Of a stretch of 64,000 nt of DNA, positions 36,695 to 45,548 are shown one piece after another. A program made the translations under genes and the position numbers. Numbering within the stretch: the stretch's first letter is position 1; each line of letters opens with the position of its first letter. The stretch lies in contig NZ_JALHQD010000001.1 in NCBI RefSeq assembly GCF_022842145.1, forward strand, positions 378,127 through 442,126, in the 5' to 3' direction. This DNA comes from Tabrizicola sp. (lineage in GTDB: Bacteria; Pseudomonadota; Alphaproteobacteria; Rhodobacterales; Rhodobacteraceae). Below the pieces are notes generated by a model, which worked only from the letters and a program-made list of their open reading frames with translations, made no database searches and was not told the origin of the DNA.

Positions 36695-37156
36695 ATGACA
36701 CCGCAACTTGTCACCGAGGCCACTCTCTGGCCAGCAATCCTGAGGCTGCTGTCCGACGCCTTCGCCTCCATGGAAGGTCGGATCGACCCGCCCTCCTCAT
36801 TGCGCGACCTGACGCCCGAGGCCTTGGCCCGGCAAACCGCGATGGGCGAGATCTGGATTATCGGTAAGCCCGTCGCATGCGTCTTCCTCACTCCCAGACC
36901 CGAGGCGCTTTATGTGGGCAAGCTTGCCGTGGCTGCCAATCATCGGGGCAAGGGTCTGGCACGGCGGCTTGTCGATCAGGCGGAAGCGCGGGCGCGGGCG
37001 TTGCGGCTGCCGACGCTGGAGTTGCAGACTAGGGTGGAGCTGGTGGAGAACCAGCGCGTCTTCACGGCGATGGGCTTTGTCGAGGTTGGTCGGACGGCCG
37101 ATCCGGGATTTGACCGGCCCACCTCGATCACCTACCGGCGCGCCGTTTCCTTCTGA
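36695..37156 (+). CDS. GNAT-family N-acetyltransferase
   Basis: This 153-residue acetyltransferase carries the acetyl-CoA loop VAANHRGKGLARRLVDQAEA and the C-terminal LVENQRVFTAMGFVEVGR. The substrate is unknown. It is divergent from selD, and its last 25 bases overlap the end of the convergent flavoprotein gene. ATG at 36695 gives a full-length domain. Confidence 0.86.
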   Translation: MTPQLVTEATLWPAILRLLSDAFASMEGRIDPPSSLRDLTPEALARQTAMGEIWIIGKPVACVFLTPRPEALYVGKLAVAANHRGKGLARRLVDQAEARARALRLPTLELQTRVELVENQRVFTAMGFVEVGRTADPGFDRPTSITYRRAVSF

Positions 37157-38190
37157 AGCAGGGTTTCCAGCGTGAACTCGGGCGGGATCGCGTCACGGCC
37201 CTCCAGCACCAGATCGGCCATGACTTCCGCCACCTTAGGCGCCATTCCGAAGCCGATCTTGAAGCCGCCGTTCGCCACGAAATGCCCCGACCTGCCCGGC
37301 CAGTGGCCCAGCACCGGCGCGCGGCTTGCGACCTTGGGACGAATCCCGGCCCACCGGTCGGAAACCGCAGCACCGGCCAAGGCGGGCACCGCAGCGACGG
37401 CCTTCGCATGCAGGGCGTCCAATTGGGCGTCCGGGCCATCGTCGGTCCACCTGGTTTCCGAGGTCGATCCGATGGCAACAGTCCCGTCGACATGAGGCAC
37501 GATGTGCAGGCCGTCAGTGAAGAGCTGCGGCTGATCGCCCGCGTCGAACCGCAGCGACAGCGCCTGGCCCTTCACGCCCGAACCGACGGTCAATCCAAAG
37601 CTGCGCGACAGGTCCTGAAGTCCCGCAACGCCCGTGGCGTGGACCACGGCGCCGGTCTCCTCTGCCTCGCCAAGGATCAGCTCGGCCCCCAGTTCCTTCA
37701 GGGCACCCGTCAGCGCCGCCAAGCCCAGCCGGGGCGAAAGCCGGGCGGAGAGCGTGTCGCGGACCAGCCAGCCGGTGGGCGTCGCCGGCTCCCAGGGCGC
37801 GCCGCTGGCCGGGATTACTTGCCACTCGGCCCTGTCGCCCCAGACAAGCGCGGCATCGCCTTCACGGCGTCGAGCCGCCTGAACTGCTTTGTCATCGGCC
37901 AATGGCTGCAGCCTGCCAAGGCGCGCATAGCCCGAGGGCTGCCCCGAGGCTGCCTCTACCCCTGCCCACCAGTCCTGGGCCATCAGAAGGCTCTCCAGCT
38001 GAAAGGCTTTCTTCGCATTCCAGGCTTCCGGCACATGCGGCGACAGCGCCCCGACCAGCCCGCCCGACGAGCCCGCGCCCCAGGACCGCGTCTCGATCAC
38101 CCGGACCTTCGCACCGCGCCCAAGGCAGGCCCAGGCGATGGACAAACCGAAGATCCCTCCGCCCCGGATCGTCACGTCGACGCTTGCCAT
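37132..38190 (-). CDS. DAO-family FAD oxidoreductase, probable MnmC oxidase-domain counterpart
   Basis: A 352-residue D-amino-acid-oxidase-fold flavoprotein: FAD-binding VTIRGGGIFGLSIAWA, then GAGSSGGLVGALSPHVP, and C-terminal GHWPGRSGHFVANGGFKIGFGMAP. The divergent neighbour encodes MnmD, the methyltransferase half of E. coli MnmC. The FAD half of MnmC removes the carboxymethyl group from cmnm5U34 of tRNA, so this gene is a good candidate for the missing half. A general glycine/sarcosine oxidase is the alternative. Confidence 0.84.
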   Translation of the reverse strand: MASVDVTIRGGGIFGLSIAWACLGRGAKVRVIETRSWGAGSSGGLVGALSPHVPEAWNAKKAFQLESLLMAQDWWAGVEAASGQPSGYARLGRLQPLADDKAVQAARRREGDAALVWGDRAEWQVIPASGAPWEPATPTGWLVRDTLSARLSPRLGLAALTGALKELGAELILGEAEETGAVVHATGVAGLQDLSRSFGLTVGSGVKGQALSLRFDAGDQPQLFTDGLHIVPHVDGTVAIGSTSETRWTDDGPDAQLDALHAKAVAAVPALAGAAVSDRWAGIRPKVASRAPVLGHWPGRSGHFVANGGFKIGFGMAPKVAEVMADLVLEGRDAIPPEFTLETLLQKETARR

Positions 38191-38234
38191 TCTGCTGCCC
38201 CAAGACCATCACTCGGCGCAAAGGACTATCCCCG

Positions 38235-38903
38235 ATGGCCAGCCCCGACCAGACCCCGATGCTTGACTGGCGCGACGAGACCATCCCTGTCTCGCGCCGG
38301 TTCGACGACCCTTACTTCTCGCTGGCGGGCGGGCTGGACGAGACGCGGCATGTCTTCCTGTCCGGGAACGGCCTGCCGGAACGGTTCCGCGACGGGTTCC
38401 GGATCGCGGAACTGGGTTTCGGCACCGGACTGAACCTTATGGCGGTGCTGCTGTCGCACCAGGGGCCGGGGCACCTTCACTACGCCAGTTTCGAGGCCTT
38501 TCCGATGGAAACGGCGGACATCGCACGCGCCCTGACCGCCTTTCCCGATGTCGCCGAGGTGGCCAAGCTCTTCCTGCGCCAATGGGCCACCGGGGCAACG
38601 GTGCTGGAATTTCCCGGCCTGACCGCCACCATCCATATCGGCGACGCGCGCGAGACGCTGGCCACCTGGGACGGAGCCGCCGACGCGTGGTTTCTGGACG
38701 GTTTCTCCCCCGCGAAGAACCCCGAACTCTGGTCACCCGAGCTGATGCAGGAGGTCGCCCGCCATACCGCGGCTGGGGGAACCTTCGCCACCTATACCGC
38801 CGCCGGTCATGTCCGCCGGGCGCTGGCCGAGGCGGGGTTCTCGGTCACGCGCAAGGCGGGATTCGGACGCAAGCGGCATATGACGACGGGCCTGCTGTCG
38901 TGA
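38235..38903 (+). CDS. mnmD: tRNA 5-methylaminomethyl-2-thiouridine methyltransferase MnmD
   Basis: This 222-residue SAM methyltransferase has LGFGTGLNLMAVL as motif I and AWFLDGFSPAKNPELWSPEL, the diagnostic MnmC N-domain/MnmD signature, followed by TYTAAGHVRRALAEAGF. It converts nm5U34 to mnm5U34 in tRNAs for Lys, Glu, Gln, Leu and Arg. In enterobacteria this domain is fused to the FAD oxidase; here that partner is likely the divergent gene 44 bases away. Confidence 0.93.
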   Translation: MASPDQTPMLDWRDETIPVSRRFDDPYFSLAGGLDETRHVFLSGNGLPERFRDGFRIAELGFGTGLNLMAVLLSHQGPGHLHYASFEAFPMETADIARALTAFPDVAEVAKLFLRQWATGATVLEFPGLTATIHIGDARETLATWDGAADAWFLDGFSPAKNPELWSPELMQEVARHTAAGGTFATYTAAGHVRRALAEAGFSVTRKAGFGRKRHMTTGLLS

Positions 38904-39025
38904 CATTCGGCCACCACACTTGGCACTGCGCCGGACCTGTGCCCAGACGTGACTGACTGCAGATTGTCTGCCGATCGCTTGCCGACTCCCGGGGAACTGT
39001 CGCGTTGCGATATGATCTAGCCTTG

Positions 39026-39062
39026 CCAAGGGGCGGAATAAGGCGTAGCCGCCCGCCTTTGG
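39026..39062 (+). terminator. Imperfect hairpin between mnmD and rsfS
   Basis: CCAAGGGGCGG (39026-39036) can pair with CCGCC..CCTTTGG (39049-39062). It lies in a 178-base gap that otherwise shows no gene. It may end mnmD transcription, but the stem is interrupted. Confidence 0.3.
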
Positions 39063-39081
39063 TTGAGATTGGCCCGCCCCG

Positions 39082-39573
39082 GTGCTAGGCTTGACCAATC
39101 GGCCCGGCGCGGGGGCCTTTCGTCCGCGCTTTCCCCTGGAGGACCTGGTCCTGTCGCATTCTGATCCCGCTACCGGCCTTCCCGTCGGTCCGCGCCCGAA
39201 AACCGCTGATGCCGCCTCGCAGGACTACAGCTCCGAGGACGTTCTGGCCCTGGTTCTGAAGTCCGTCGATGACGACAAGGCCGAGGAGATCGTGCAGATC
39301 GACCTTCGCGGTCGGTCGGACGTGGCCGATTACATGGTCATCTGCTCGGGGCGTTCGTCCCGGCAGGTCGGCTCGATTTCCGAAAAGCTGGCCGACCGGC
39401 TGAAGCAGGAATTGCGGATCAACGTCCGCATGGAAGGCAAGGAGACCGGCGACTGGGTGCTGATCGACGCAGGCGATGTCATCGTCCACGTCTTCCGTCC
39501 GGAAGTGCGCGACTTCTACCAGCTTGAAAAGATGTGGCTTCCGGCGGGCTCGACTCTCGCTGCAAAGGCCTGA
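39082..39573 (+). CDS. rsfS: Ribosome silencing factor RsfS
   Basis: An RsfS/Iojap protein that binds L14 (uL14) and blocks 50S-30S joining. The core runs from SSEDVLALVLKSVDDDKAEEIVQIDL, through SDVADYMVICSGRSSRQV to WVLIDAGDVIVHVF and FYQLEKMW. The start is unclear. No ATG exists upstream of the core; GTG 39082 is given here, but the only good RBS (GGAGG, 39138-39142) sits 8 bases before a CTG at 39151. It is coupled to rlmH by TGATG. Confidence 0.92.
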   Translation: MLGLTNRPGAGAFRPRFPLEDLVLSHSDPATGLPVGPRPKTADAASQDYSSEDVLALVLKSVDDDKAEEIVQIDLRGRSDVADYMVICSGRSSRQVGSISEKLADRLKQELRINVRMEGKETGDWVLIDAGDVIVHVFRPEVRDFYQLEKMWLPAGSTLAAKA

Positions 39574-40043
39574 TGCGCCTGCATCTCTGCGCCGTGGGCC
39601 GCCTGCGGGCGGGACCGGAGCGGGAACTGGTGGACGGTTACCTCCAGCGGCTGGACCGGACGGGCCGACCGTTGGGCCTGGGTCCTGCGACCGAGCATGA
39701 GGTCGAGGACAGGAAGGGCGGCGGCATGGCGGCCGAGGGCGCGTTGCTGTCGCGTGTGATCCCCGATGGCGCCGCACTGGTCGTGCTGGACGAACGGGGC
39801 AAGACGCTCTCCAGCCCCGAATTCGCGCAGGCGCTGGCCGGATGGCGCGACGGCGGACGGCAAGACGCGGCTTTCGTCATCGGCGGAGCGGACGGCGTGG
39901 ACCCCACCTTGCGCGGCCGCGCTGACCTTGCGATCAGTCTTGGACGCATGGTCTGGCCGCACATGCTGGTCCGCGTGATGCTGGCCGAGCAGCTTTACCG
40001 CGCGGCGACGATTCTGGCCGGGTCGCCCTATCACCGGGTGTGA
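39573..40043 (+). CDS. rlmH: 23S rRNA (pseudouridine1915-N3)-methyltransferase
   Basis: This 156-residue SPOUT methyltransferase has FVIGGADGVDPTLRGRADLAISLG forming the SAM knot and the C-terminal RVMLAEQLYRAATILAGSPYHR, conserved in RlmH. It methylates pseudouridine 1915 in helix 69 of 23S rRNA on the 70S ribosome. The pairing with rsfS is conserved across many bacteria. Confidence 0.95.
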   Translation: MRLHLCAVGRLRAGPERELVDGYLQRLDRTGRPLGLGPATEHEVEDRKGGGMAAEGALLSRVIPDGAALVVLDERGKTLSSPEFAQALAGWRDGGRQDAAFVIGGADGVDPTLRGRADLAISLGRMVWPHMLVRVMLAEQLYRAATILAGSPYHRV

Positions 40044-40110
40044 GACATCCCCCCTGTGATGTCCTTCGCTCCACTAGGGACCAGGCCGCAGTCCAACCAG
40101 AAGCATCCCG

Positions 40111-41442
40111 CTAAAGCAGCGCCCGTTCCGCAGCCGCACCCAGCCGCAGCAATCGCGCGTCTTCCCCTGCCGCCGCCATCAGGCTGATACCGCAAGAGGG
40201 CTGCGACGTCGGCAACGTCAGGACGCAGAGCCCAAGCATGTTGCCGATACGGGTGTTGCGAAGCGCAAGCAGGTTCTCGGCCACATAGTAGGCGTCGTCC
40301 GTCATCAGACGGCTCGCGTCGGGTGGCAGGATCGGAGAGGTCGGCAGAATCACGGCGTCATAGCCGGCCGCGCGCTCGGCCCAGATGGCACGGAGCTTCT
40401 GCAGCCGCCGCGCGGCCGCGACATAGTCCACCGCACTGATCTGGCCCCCCGTGCGGAAGCGGTCGAGGATGCGCGGGAACATCTTCTCCGGCGCGGCCTC
40501 GATTGTCTCATTCCAGGTCCCGTACGCTTCTGCCGGACAAAGCACTCCCGCCAGGGCCACGGCCTCGGCGGCCTCAGGAGCCGCAATGCGATGGATCTGC
40601 GCTCCGGCCTTGGCAAAGCGCCGGATGGCATCTTCAAACCCCTGGGCGGGTCGTTCGCGCACATCGTCCAGGGCCAGGGTTTCCAGGACTGCAAGGCGGA
40701 CCCCGGTCAGGCTTGCCCCGCCAAGATCGGCCGCGGCATTGCCGCTTAGGGCTGCCAGCAGCAGGTTGCAGTCTTCGACCGAATGGGCAAGCGGGCCCAC
40801 GGTATCAAGGGTTTCGAACAGCGGCACCACACCCTGCAGCGACAAGCTTCCCGCCGTCGTCTTCAGTCCGACCAGATCATTCCAGGCGGCGGGTATCCGC
40901 ACCGAACCCCCGGAATCCGAGCCGATGGCCGCAGGAGCCAGCCCGAAAGCCACCGAGGCCGCCGCACCCGAGGACGATCCGCCGGGCACCGCCCGCTCGT
41001 CGTTCAGGCAAGGCGGCGTGGCCGTCACCGGGTTCAAGCCGAGACCCGAGAACGCCAGTTCCGACATGTGCGTCTTGCCCAGACAGACCAAGCCCTGCAA
41101 CGTCGCGGTTTCAAGGACTGCGGCATCGCGCTCCGGCGTCCGGCCCTTCAACAGTGCAGACCCCGCCTCGGTTGCCACGCCCGCCGTGTCGAACAGGTCC
41201 TTCCAGCTGACCGGCACCCCGTCCAGCAGCCCCTTGCGGAGACCCGCCTTGGCCCGAGCCGCCGCCGCCATCGCCTCGCCCCGTGCCCGAGCCGCCGTGG
41301 CACGGGCATAGATGCGTCCGGCCAGCGGGTGGCTGTCGATCCGGTCCAGGAAGAACTCGGTCAGCTCGACCGGATTGATCCGGCCCGTCCCGATCTCGCG
41401 ACCAAGCTCGGCCGCAGTCATATGTGCCCAGGTTCCGCTCAT
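40111..41442 (-). CDS. Amidase-signature family hydrolase
   Basis: A 443-residue amidase with the Ser-cisSer-Lys triad: Lys in PVSWKDLFDTAG, cis-Ser in PGGSSSGAAASVA and the nucleophile Ser in IGSDSGGSVRIPAAW. The family hydrolyses aliphatic or aryl amides, or acts as GatA; gatB and gatC neighbours are absent, so GatA is unlikely. It is divergent from the UbiH-type gene with 78 bases between. A second ATG lies 21 bases in. Confidence 0.9.
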   Translation of the reverse strand: MSGTWAHMTAAELGREIGTGRINPVELTEFFLDRIDSHPLAGRIYARATAARARGEAMAAAARAKAGLRKGLLDGVPVSWKDLFDTAGVATEAGSALLKGRTPERDAAVLETATLQGLVCLGKTHMSELAFSGLGLNPVTATPPCLNDERAVPGGSSSGAAASVAFGLAPAAIGSDSGGSVRIPAAWNDLVGLKTTAGSLSLQGVVPLFETLDTVGPLAHSVEDCNLLLAALSGNAAADLGGASLTGVRLAVLETLALDDVRERPAQGFEDAIRRFAKAGAQIHRIAAPEAAEAVALAGVLCPAEAYGTWNETIEAAPEKMFPRILDRFRTGGQISAVDYVAAARRLQKLRAIWAERAAGYDAVILPTSPILPPDASRLMTDDAYYVAENLLALRNTRIGNMLGLCVLTLPTSQPSCGISLMAAAGEDARLLRLGAAAERALL

Positions 41443-41520
41443 CCTGCCCCCCGTTTTGCACCAAGGGTAGCGGCTTGGCGACGCATGGACAATCCGTTCC
41501 AAGGGGGCCAAGAAAGAGGC

Positions 41521-42750
41521 ATGACCTGGAACACCGATATCCTGATCGCCGGTGGCGGACTGAACGGTCCGGCCCTGGCCCTGGCGCTGGCGCAAGGCGG
41601 CTTCAGGGTCACCGTAGTCGATTCCCGTGCCGCGCCGGACCGGGCCGAGGCCGGCTTCGACGGGCGCGCCTATGCTTTGGCGATTGCATCCGTGCGGCTT
41701 TTGCAGGCGATCAAAGTCTGGGACAGCGTCGCCGACAAGGCGCAGCCGATGCTGGAGATCAAGGCCTCGGACGGCCGCGCGGGCGAAGGGGCCGCCCCCT
41801 TCTTCCTGCACTTCGACGCTTCCGAGATCGAGGAAGGCCCGGTGGGCCACATGCTGGAGGACCGCTACCTTTATGCGGCCTTCCTGCAGGCGATGCAGCA
41901 GACTCCGGGGATCACCCTCCTGTCCGGCGAAACCGTGGTGGCGCAGGACGTGACGACCGAGGGGGTCACCGTGACACTCGCGTCGGGCCGCAAGCTTGCG
42001 GCGGCGCTTCTGATCGGTTGCGACGGTCGCGGGTCGGGCACGGCCCAGCGTGCTGGCATCCGCCGGGTCGGCTGGGGCTACGGGCAGACCGCGCTGGTTA
42101 CCGCGATCCGGCACGAACACGACCATCAGGGCATCGCACAGCAGTTCTTCATGCCCTCTGGCCCGCTGGCGATCCTGCCGCTGAAGGGCGGCCATCATTC
42201 CAGCATCGTCTGGAGCGAGACCGATGCCAATGCCGCCGCGATCCAGGCTCTTCCGGATGCCGAGTATCTGGAGGCTTTGCGCCCCCGTTTCGGCGATTTC
42301 CTGGGCGAGATCAGTTTTGCCGGTGCGCGCTTCACCTATCCCCTGTCCCTGTCGCTGGCCGAGCATTTCACCGCCCCGCGCGTGGCGCTGGTCGGGGATG
42401 CCGCGCATGGGGTGCATCCGATTGCGGGCCAGGGGTTGAACCTTGGGCTTCGCGACGTCGCCGCCTTGGCCGAGGTCCTTATCCTTGCCCGCCGCCGCGG
42501 CGAAGAGCCGGGCAGCCCCGCTGCGCTGGAGGAGTATCAGCGCTGGCGGCGCTTTGATGCGACGGCTCTGGCCCTTGGGATGGACACGGTGAATCGGGTG
42601 TTCTCCACTGACAACCCGATCCTGCGCCTGGGGCGCGACCTTGGCATGGGGATCGTGAACGCCGTGCCGGGCCTCCGCCGCGGCTTCATGCGGCAGGCGG
42701 CAGGCCTGACGGGAGAGCTGCCGAAGCTTCTGACGGGGCGCCAGATCTAG
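41521..42750 (+). CDS. UbiH/UbiF/COQ6-family FAD monooxygenase
   Basis: This 409-residue aromatic hydroxylase has GGGLNGPALALALAQ for FAD binding, GCDGRGSGTAQRAGI and VALVGDAAHGVHPIAGQGLN, the family fingerprint. It hydroxylates the ubiquinone ring (C5, C6 or C1 cannot be told apart here). The start at 41521 gives the proper N-terminal strand. Its last 65 bases overlap the 3' end of the convergent antiporter gene. Confidence 0.92.
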   Translation: MTWNTDILIAGGGLNGPALALALAQGGFRVTVVDSRAAPDRAEAGFDGRAYALAIASVRLLQAIKVWDSVADKAQPMLEIKASDGRAGEGAAPFFLHFDASEIEEGPVGHMLEDRYLYAAFLQAMQQTPGITLLSGETVVAQDVTTEGVTVTLASGRKLAAALLIGCDGRGSGTAQRAGIRRVGWGYGQTALVTAIRHEHDHQGIAQQFFMPSGPLAILPLKGGHHSSIVWSETDANAAAIQALPDAEYLEALRPRFGDFLGEISFAGARFTYPLSLSLAEHFTAPRVALVGDAAHGVHPIAGQGLNLGLRDVAALAEVLILARRRGEEPGSPAALEEYQRWRRFDATALALGMDTVNRVFSTDNPILRLGRDLGMGIVNAVPGLRRGFMRQAAGLTGELPKLLTGRQI

Positions 42751-44059
42751 CCGATTGCTCGTCGCTGACGGCCTCACCAGACGCGCCGTCCTCGCGATGA
42801 GGAGACGAAGTCGAACGAAGAGCCTCCGCCTTCCGCGCCTCGCGGCGGTCCAGAATGTGGAAGAGAAGCGGGTTGGCTAGGATCGAGATCATCGCTCCGG
42901 CAACCACAAGGTCCCTCGCCTCGGGCCGCACGATGTCAAGCGTGACGGCCATCGTGATCAGAATGAACGAAAACTCCCCGATCTGAGCCAGGCTTGCCGC
43001 AATGGTCAGGCCCTTGTCGTGCTCATGTCCGAAGGCGCGCACGATGTAATAAGCCGCGAGCGACTTGACGAAGATGATGATCAGGACCGTACCGACCAGG
43101 GCCAGGGGTGCTTCAAGGATGATAGCGGGATTGAACAGCATCCCGACCGAAACGAAAAACAGGACCGCGAATGCGTCGCGCAGGGGCAAGGTCTCGCGCA
43201 TGGCCTGCTGTGACAGCGTCGACGACGACATCACCATACCGGCAAAGAAGGCACCAAGCGCGAAAGAAACGCCGAAGAAGTGCGTGGCGCCATAGGCAAC
43301 CCCCAATGCGATCGCCAGGACCGACAGGCGGAAAAGCTCCCGCGAGCGGGTTTGCGACACGAAGTGCAGCACCCACGGCACGACGCGTTGGCCCACGATC
43401 AGCATCAGCGCCACAAACGCCGCAGCCTTCGCCAGAGTGATCATCACCGTTGCGGCGATCGGCCCGATGCCGATGTTGCTGGTCACCTCGGCCACCGCCT
43501 CGGCCTCCTCGGCGACCGGCACCGCGGTGCCACCCAGAAGCCCCGCGAGCGGCGGGATCAGCACCAGGGAGATCACCATGACCAGGTCCTCGACGATCAG
43601 CCAGCCCACGGCGACGCGGCCCTTGTCCGTGGTGACCAGGTCACGGTCCTGCAGCGCGCGCAGCAGCACCACGGTCGACGCGACCGAAAGTGCAAGACCA
43701 AAGATCAGTCCCGCCCCCAGGCTCCACCCCATGGCCCATCCCATTGCGGTCCCGAAGGCGGTGGCTACGGCAATCTGTCCCAAGGCGCCCGGTACGGCGA
43801 TGGCCCTGACTGCCATAAGGTCCCGTGGCGAGAAGTGCAGCCCGACCCCGAACATCAGCAGGATCACCCCCAACTCGGCCAGTTCGGTGGCAAGCTTCAT
43901 GTCCGCGACATAGCCCGGCGTAAACGGTCCGATGACCACACCCGCCAGCAGATACCCAGCGATCAGCGGCAGCTTCAGGCGTTGCGCCAGAAGGCCGAAC
44001 AGGAACGCGAGGCCGAAGCCGGCAACGAGGGTGGTGATCAGGGGCGTTTCGTGGGGCAA
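42686..44059 (-). CDS. KefB-type monovalent cation:proton antiporter (CPA2)
   Basis: A membrane protein of about 457 residues with some 12 helices, a CPA2 antiporter of Kef type (LAGVVIGPFTPGY, LLMFGVGLHFSPRDL, SVASTVVLLRAL, IGEFSFIL) but without the C-terminal TrkA-N domain. The start is uncertain: no ATG or GTG is available, and a TTG at 44059 (MPHETPLITTLVAGFG) is used; the frame stays open to a TTG at 44170. The C-terminal tail from about LRSTSSPHRED onward is encoded by palindromic repeat D and runs into the opposite gene's end. Confidence 0.86.
   Translation of the reverse strand: MPHETPLITTLVAGFGLAFLFGLLAQRLKLPLIAGYLLAGVVIGPFTPGYVADMKLATELAELGVILLMFGVGLHFSPRDLMAVRAIAVPGALGQIAVATAFGTAMGWAMGWSLGAGLIFGLALSVASTVVLLRALQDRDLVTTDKGRVAVGWLIVEDLVMVISLVLIPPLAGLLGGTAVPVAEEAEAVAEVTSNIGIGPIAATVMITLAKAAAFVALMLIVGQRVVPWVLHFVSQTRSRELFRLSVLAIALGVAYGATHFFGVSFALGAFFAGMVMSSSTLSQQAMRETLPLRDAFAVLFFVSVGMLFNPAIILEAPLALVGTVLIIIFVKSLAAYYIVRAFGHEHDKGLTIAASLAQIGEFSFILITMAVTLDIVRPEARDLVVAGAMISILANPLLFHILDRREARKAEALRSTSSPHREDGASGEAVSDEQSARSGAPSEASAALPSGLPPAA
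42757..42823. repeat. Palindromic intergenic repeat, copy D, inside a coding region
   Basis: Left arm GCTCGTCGCTGACGGCCTC (42757-42775) and right arm CGATGAGGAGACGAAGTC plus GAACGAAGAGC (42795-42823). The right arm keeps the GACGAAGTC core; the left arm has diverged. It starts 6 bases after the UbiH stop but is read through by the antiporter frame on the minus strand. Confidence 0.75.
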
Positions 44060-44241
44060 TGCTTCATGGACCTTTCCGGTGCACTCGGCAAAGCCGGGCG
44101 CGACCAAATGCGTTTCTGGGAATTGTGTCAGGAGACAATGGGATAGTAAGGGCTGATTCGGGCATTGCAACCGGCAGGGCGGGCCGGTGCGATAACAATT
44201 GCACCATTTGCCGAAACAGTTTGAAATGTTAGGCCTTGGCG

Positions 44242-45447
44242 ATGCCTGAACTGATCCCCAACACCCGCGCCCGCCGCCTGTTTCTTCAGCGCCATGCCCT
44301 GTCGGAAGCGCCTGCGGGACCGGCCTCGGGTCAGGCCCTGCACGATCTGATCGAGAGGATCGGCTTCGTCCAGGTCGACAGCATCAACACCGTGGCCCGG
44401 GCGCATGACATGATCCTCTGGTCCCGGCGGCAGTCCTTCCGCCCCCCGGCACTCAAGCGGCTCCTCGAGAAGGACCGCAGCCTGTGGGAGCATTGGACGC
44501 ATGATGCCTCGATCCTGCCCACGCGGCTGCATGGGGTCTGGCAGCATCGGTTCCAGCGCGACGAACAGCGGCTGCATGCCAACTGGAAAAGCTGGTTCCG
44601 CGACGGCTACGAAGCGCAGTTCGACAGCATCCTGAACCGGATCGCCAGGGACGGGCCGGTGGGTACCGCCGACGTCGGCGAGGGCGAGGTCCGCGGCAAA
44701 GGGGGCTGGTGGGACTGGCATCCGTCGAAGACCGCGCTGGAATGGCTCTGGCGGACCGGTCGCCTGGCGATCACCCGGCGCGAGGGGTTCGCGAAGATTT
44801 ACGACCTGACCGAACGGGTGATCCCGGAAATCCATCGCGCTCCGATCCCGGCAGAGCAGGTTTGCGACTGGGCCTGCCGGTCCGCACTGCGGCACCTGGG
44901 GTTCGGTACATCCGGCGAGATCGCGGCCTACTGGAAGGCCATCAGTCCCGAGGTCGCAAGAGCATGGTGCCGCGACGCGCTGGCACGGGGCCAGATCATC
45001 GAGGCCGAGATTGAGGGGACCCTTGGCCAACGTCGCAAGGTCTTTGTCTTCCCCGACACCTTGGCGGAAGAGCCGCCCGAACCGACGCCCCGCCTGCGCA
45101 TCCTGTCGCCCTTCGACCCGGCCCTGCGCGACCGCGACCGGGCCGAATTCCTGTTCGGCTTTCACTACCGGATCGAGGTCTTCGTCCCCGAACCAAAGCG
45201 AATCTACGGCTATTATGTCTTCCCCGTGCTGGAAGGTGACAGTCTGGTCGGGCGGATCGACGTCAAGGCCTTCCGGGAAGCGGGAAGCTTGCGGGTCAAG
45301 GCGTTCTGGCCCGAACCCGGGGTGAAGCTTACCAAGGCCCGGCAAGCGAAGCTGGAGGCAGAGCTGGCGCGCCTCGCGGTCTTCTCCGGCTGCGAGCGGG
45401 TAGAGTTCCTGGACGGCTGGGCGCGGGAACCGCTACGCCGAGACTAG
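44242..45447 (+). CDS. YcaQ-family winged-helix DNA glycosylase-like protein
   Basis: A 401-residue HTH_42/YcaQ-family protein with FVQVDSINTVARAHDMILWSR (the QxD/QVD site region), WEHWTHDASILP and LRILSPFDPALRDRDR. E. coli YcaQ unhooks interstrand crosslinks, and Streptomyces AlkZ is related. ATG 44242 is preferred to a TTG two codons earlier. It is divergent from the antiporter gene, whose start is 182 bases away. Confidence 0.88.
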   Translation: MPELIPNTRARRLFLQRHALSEAPAGPASGQALHDLIERIGFVQVDSINTVARAHDMILWSRRQSFRPPALKRLLEKDRSLWEHWTHDASILPTRLHGVWQHRFQRDEQRLHANWKSWFRDGYEAQFDSILNRIARDGPVGTADVGEGEVRGKGGWWDWHPSKTALEWLWRTGRLAITRREGFAKIYDLTERVIPEIHRAPIPAEQVCDWACRSALRHLGFGTSGEIAAYWKAISPEVARAWCRDALARGQIIEAEIEGTLGQRRKVFVFPDTLAEEPPEPTPRLRILSPFDPALRDRDRAEFLFGFHYRIEVFVPEPKRIYGYYVFPVLEGDSLVGRIDVKAFREAGSLRVKAFWPEPGVKLTKARQAKLEAELARLAVFSGCERVEFLDGWAREPLRRD

Positions 45448-45548
45448 GAACAGGCGGGCCGCTGGAACAAGCGGGGACATCGCCGGTTGGTGGGTAAGTG
45501 GGCCACGGTCTGCTTCATCTCAGCCCCGTCGATAGGTCCTTGCAGCCC

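Noticed and set aside
40043-40062. GACATC/GATGTC hairpin after rlmH as a terminator
   Set aside because: Only six base pairs with an 8-base C-rich loop and no U-tract; could be chance.
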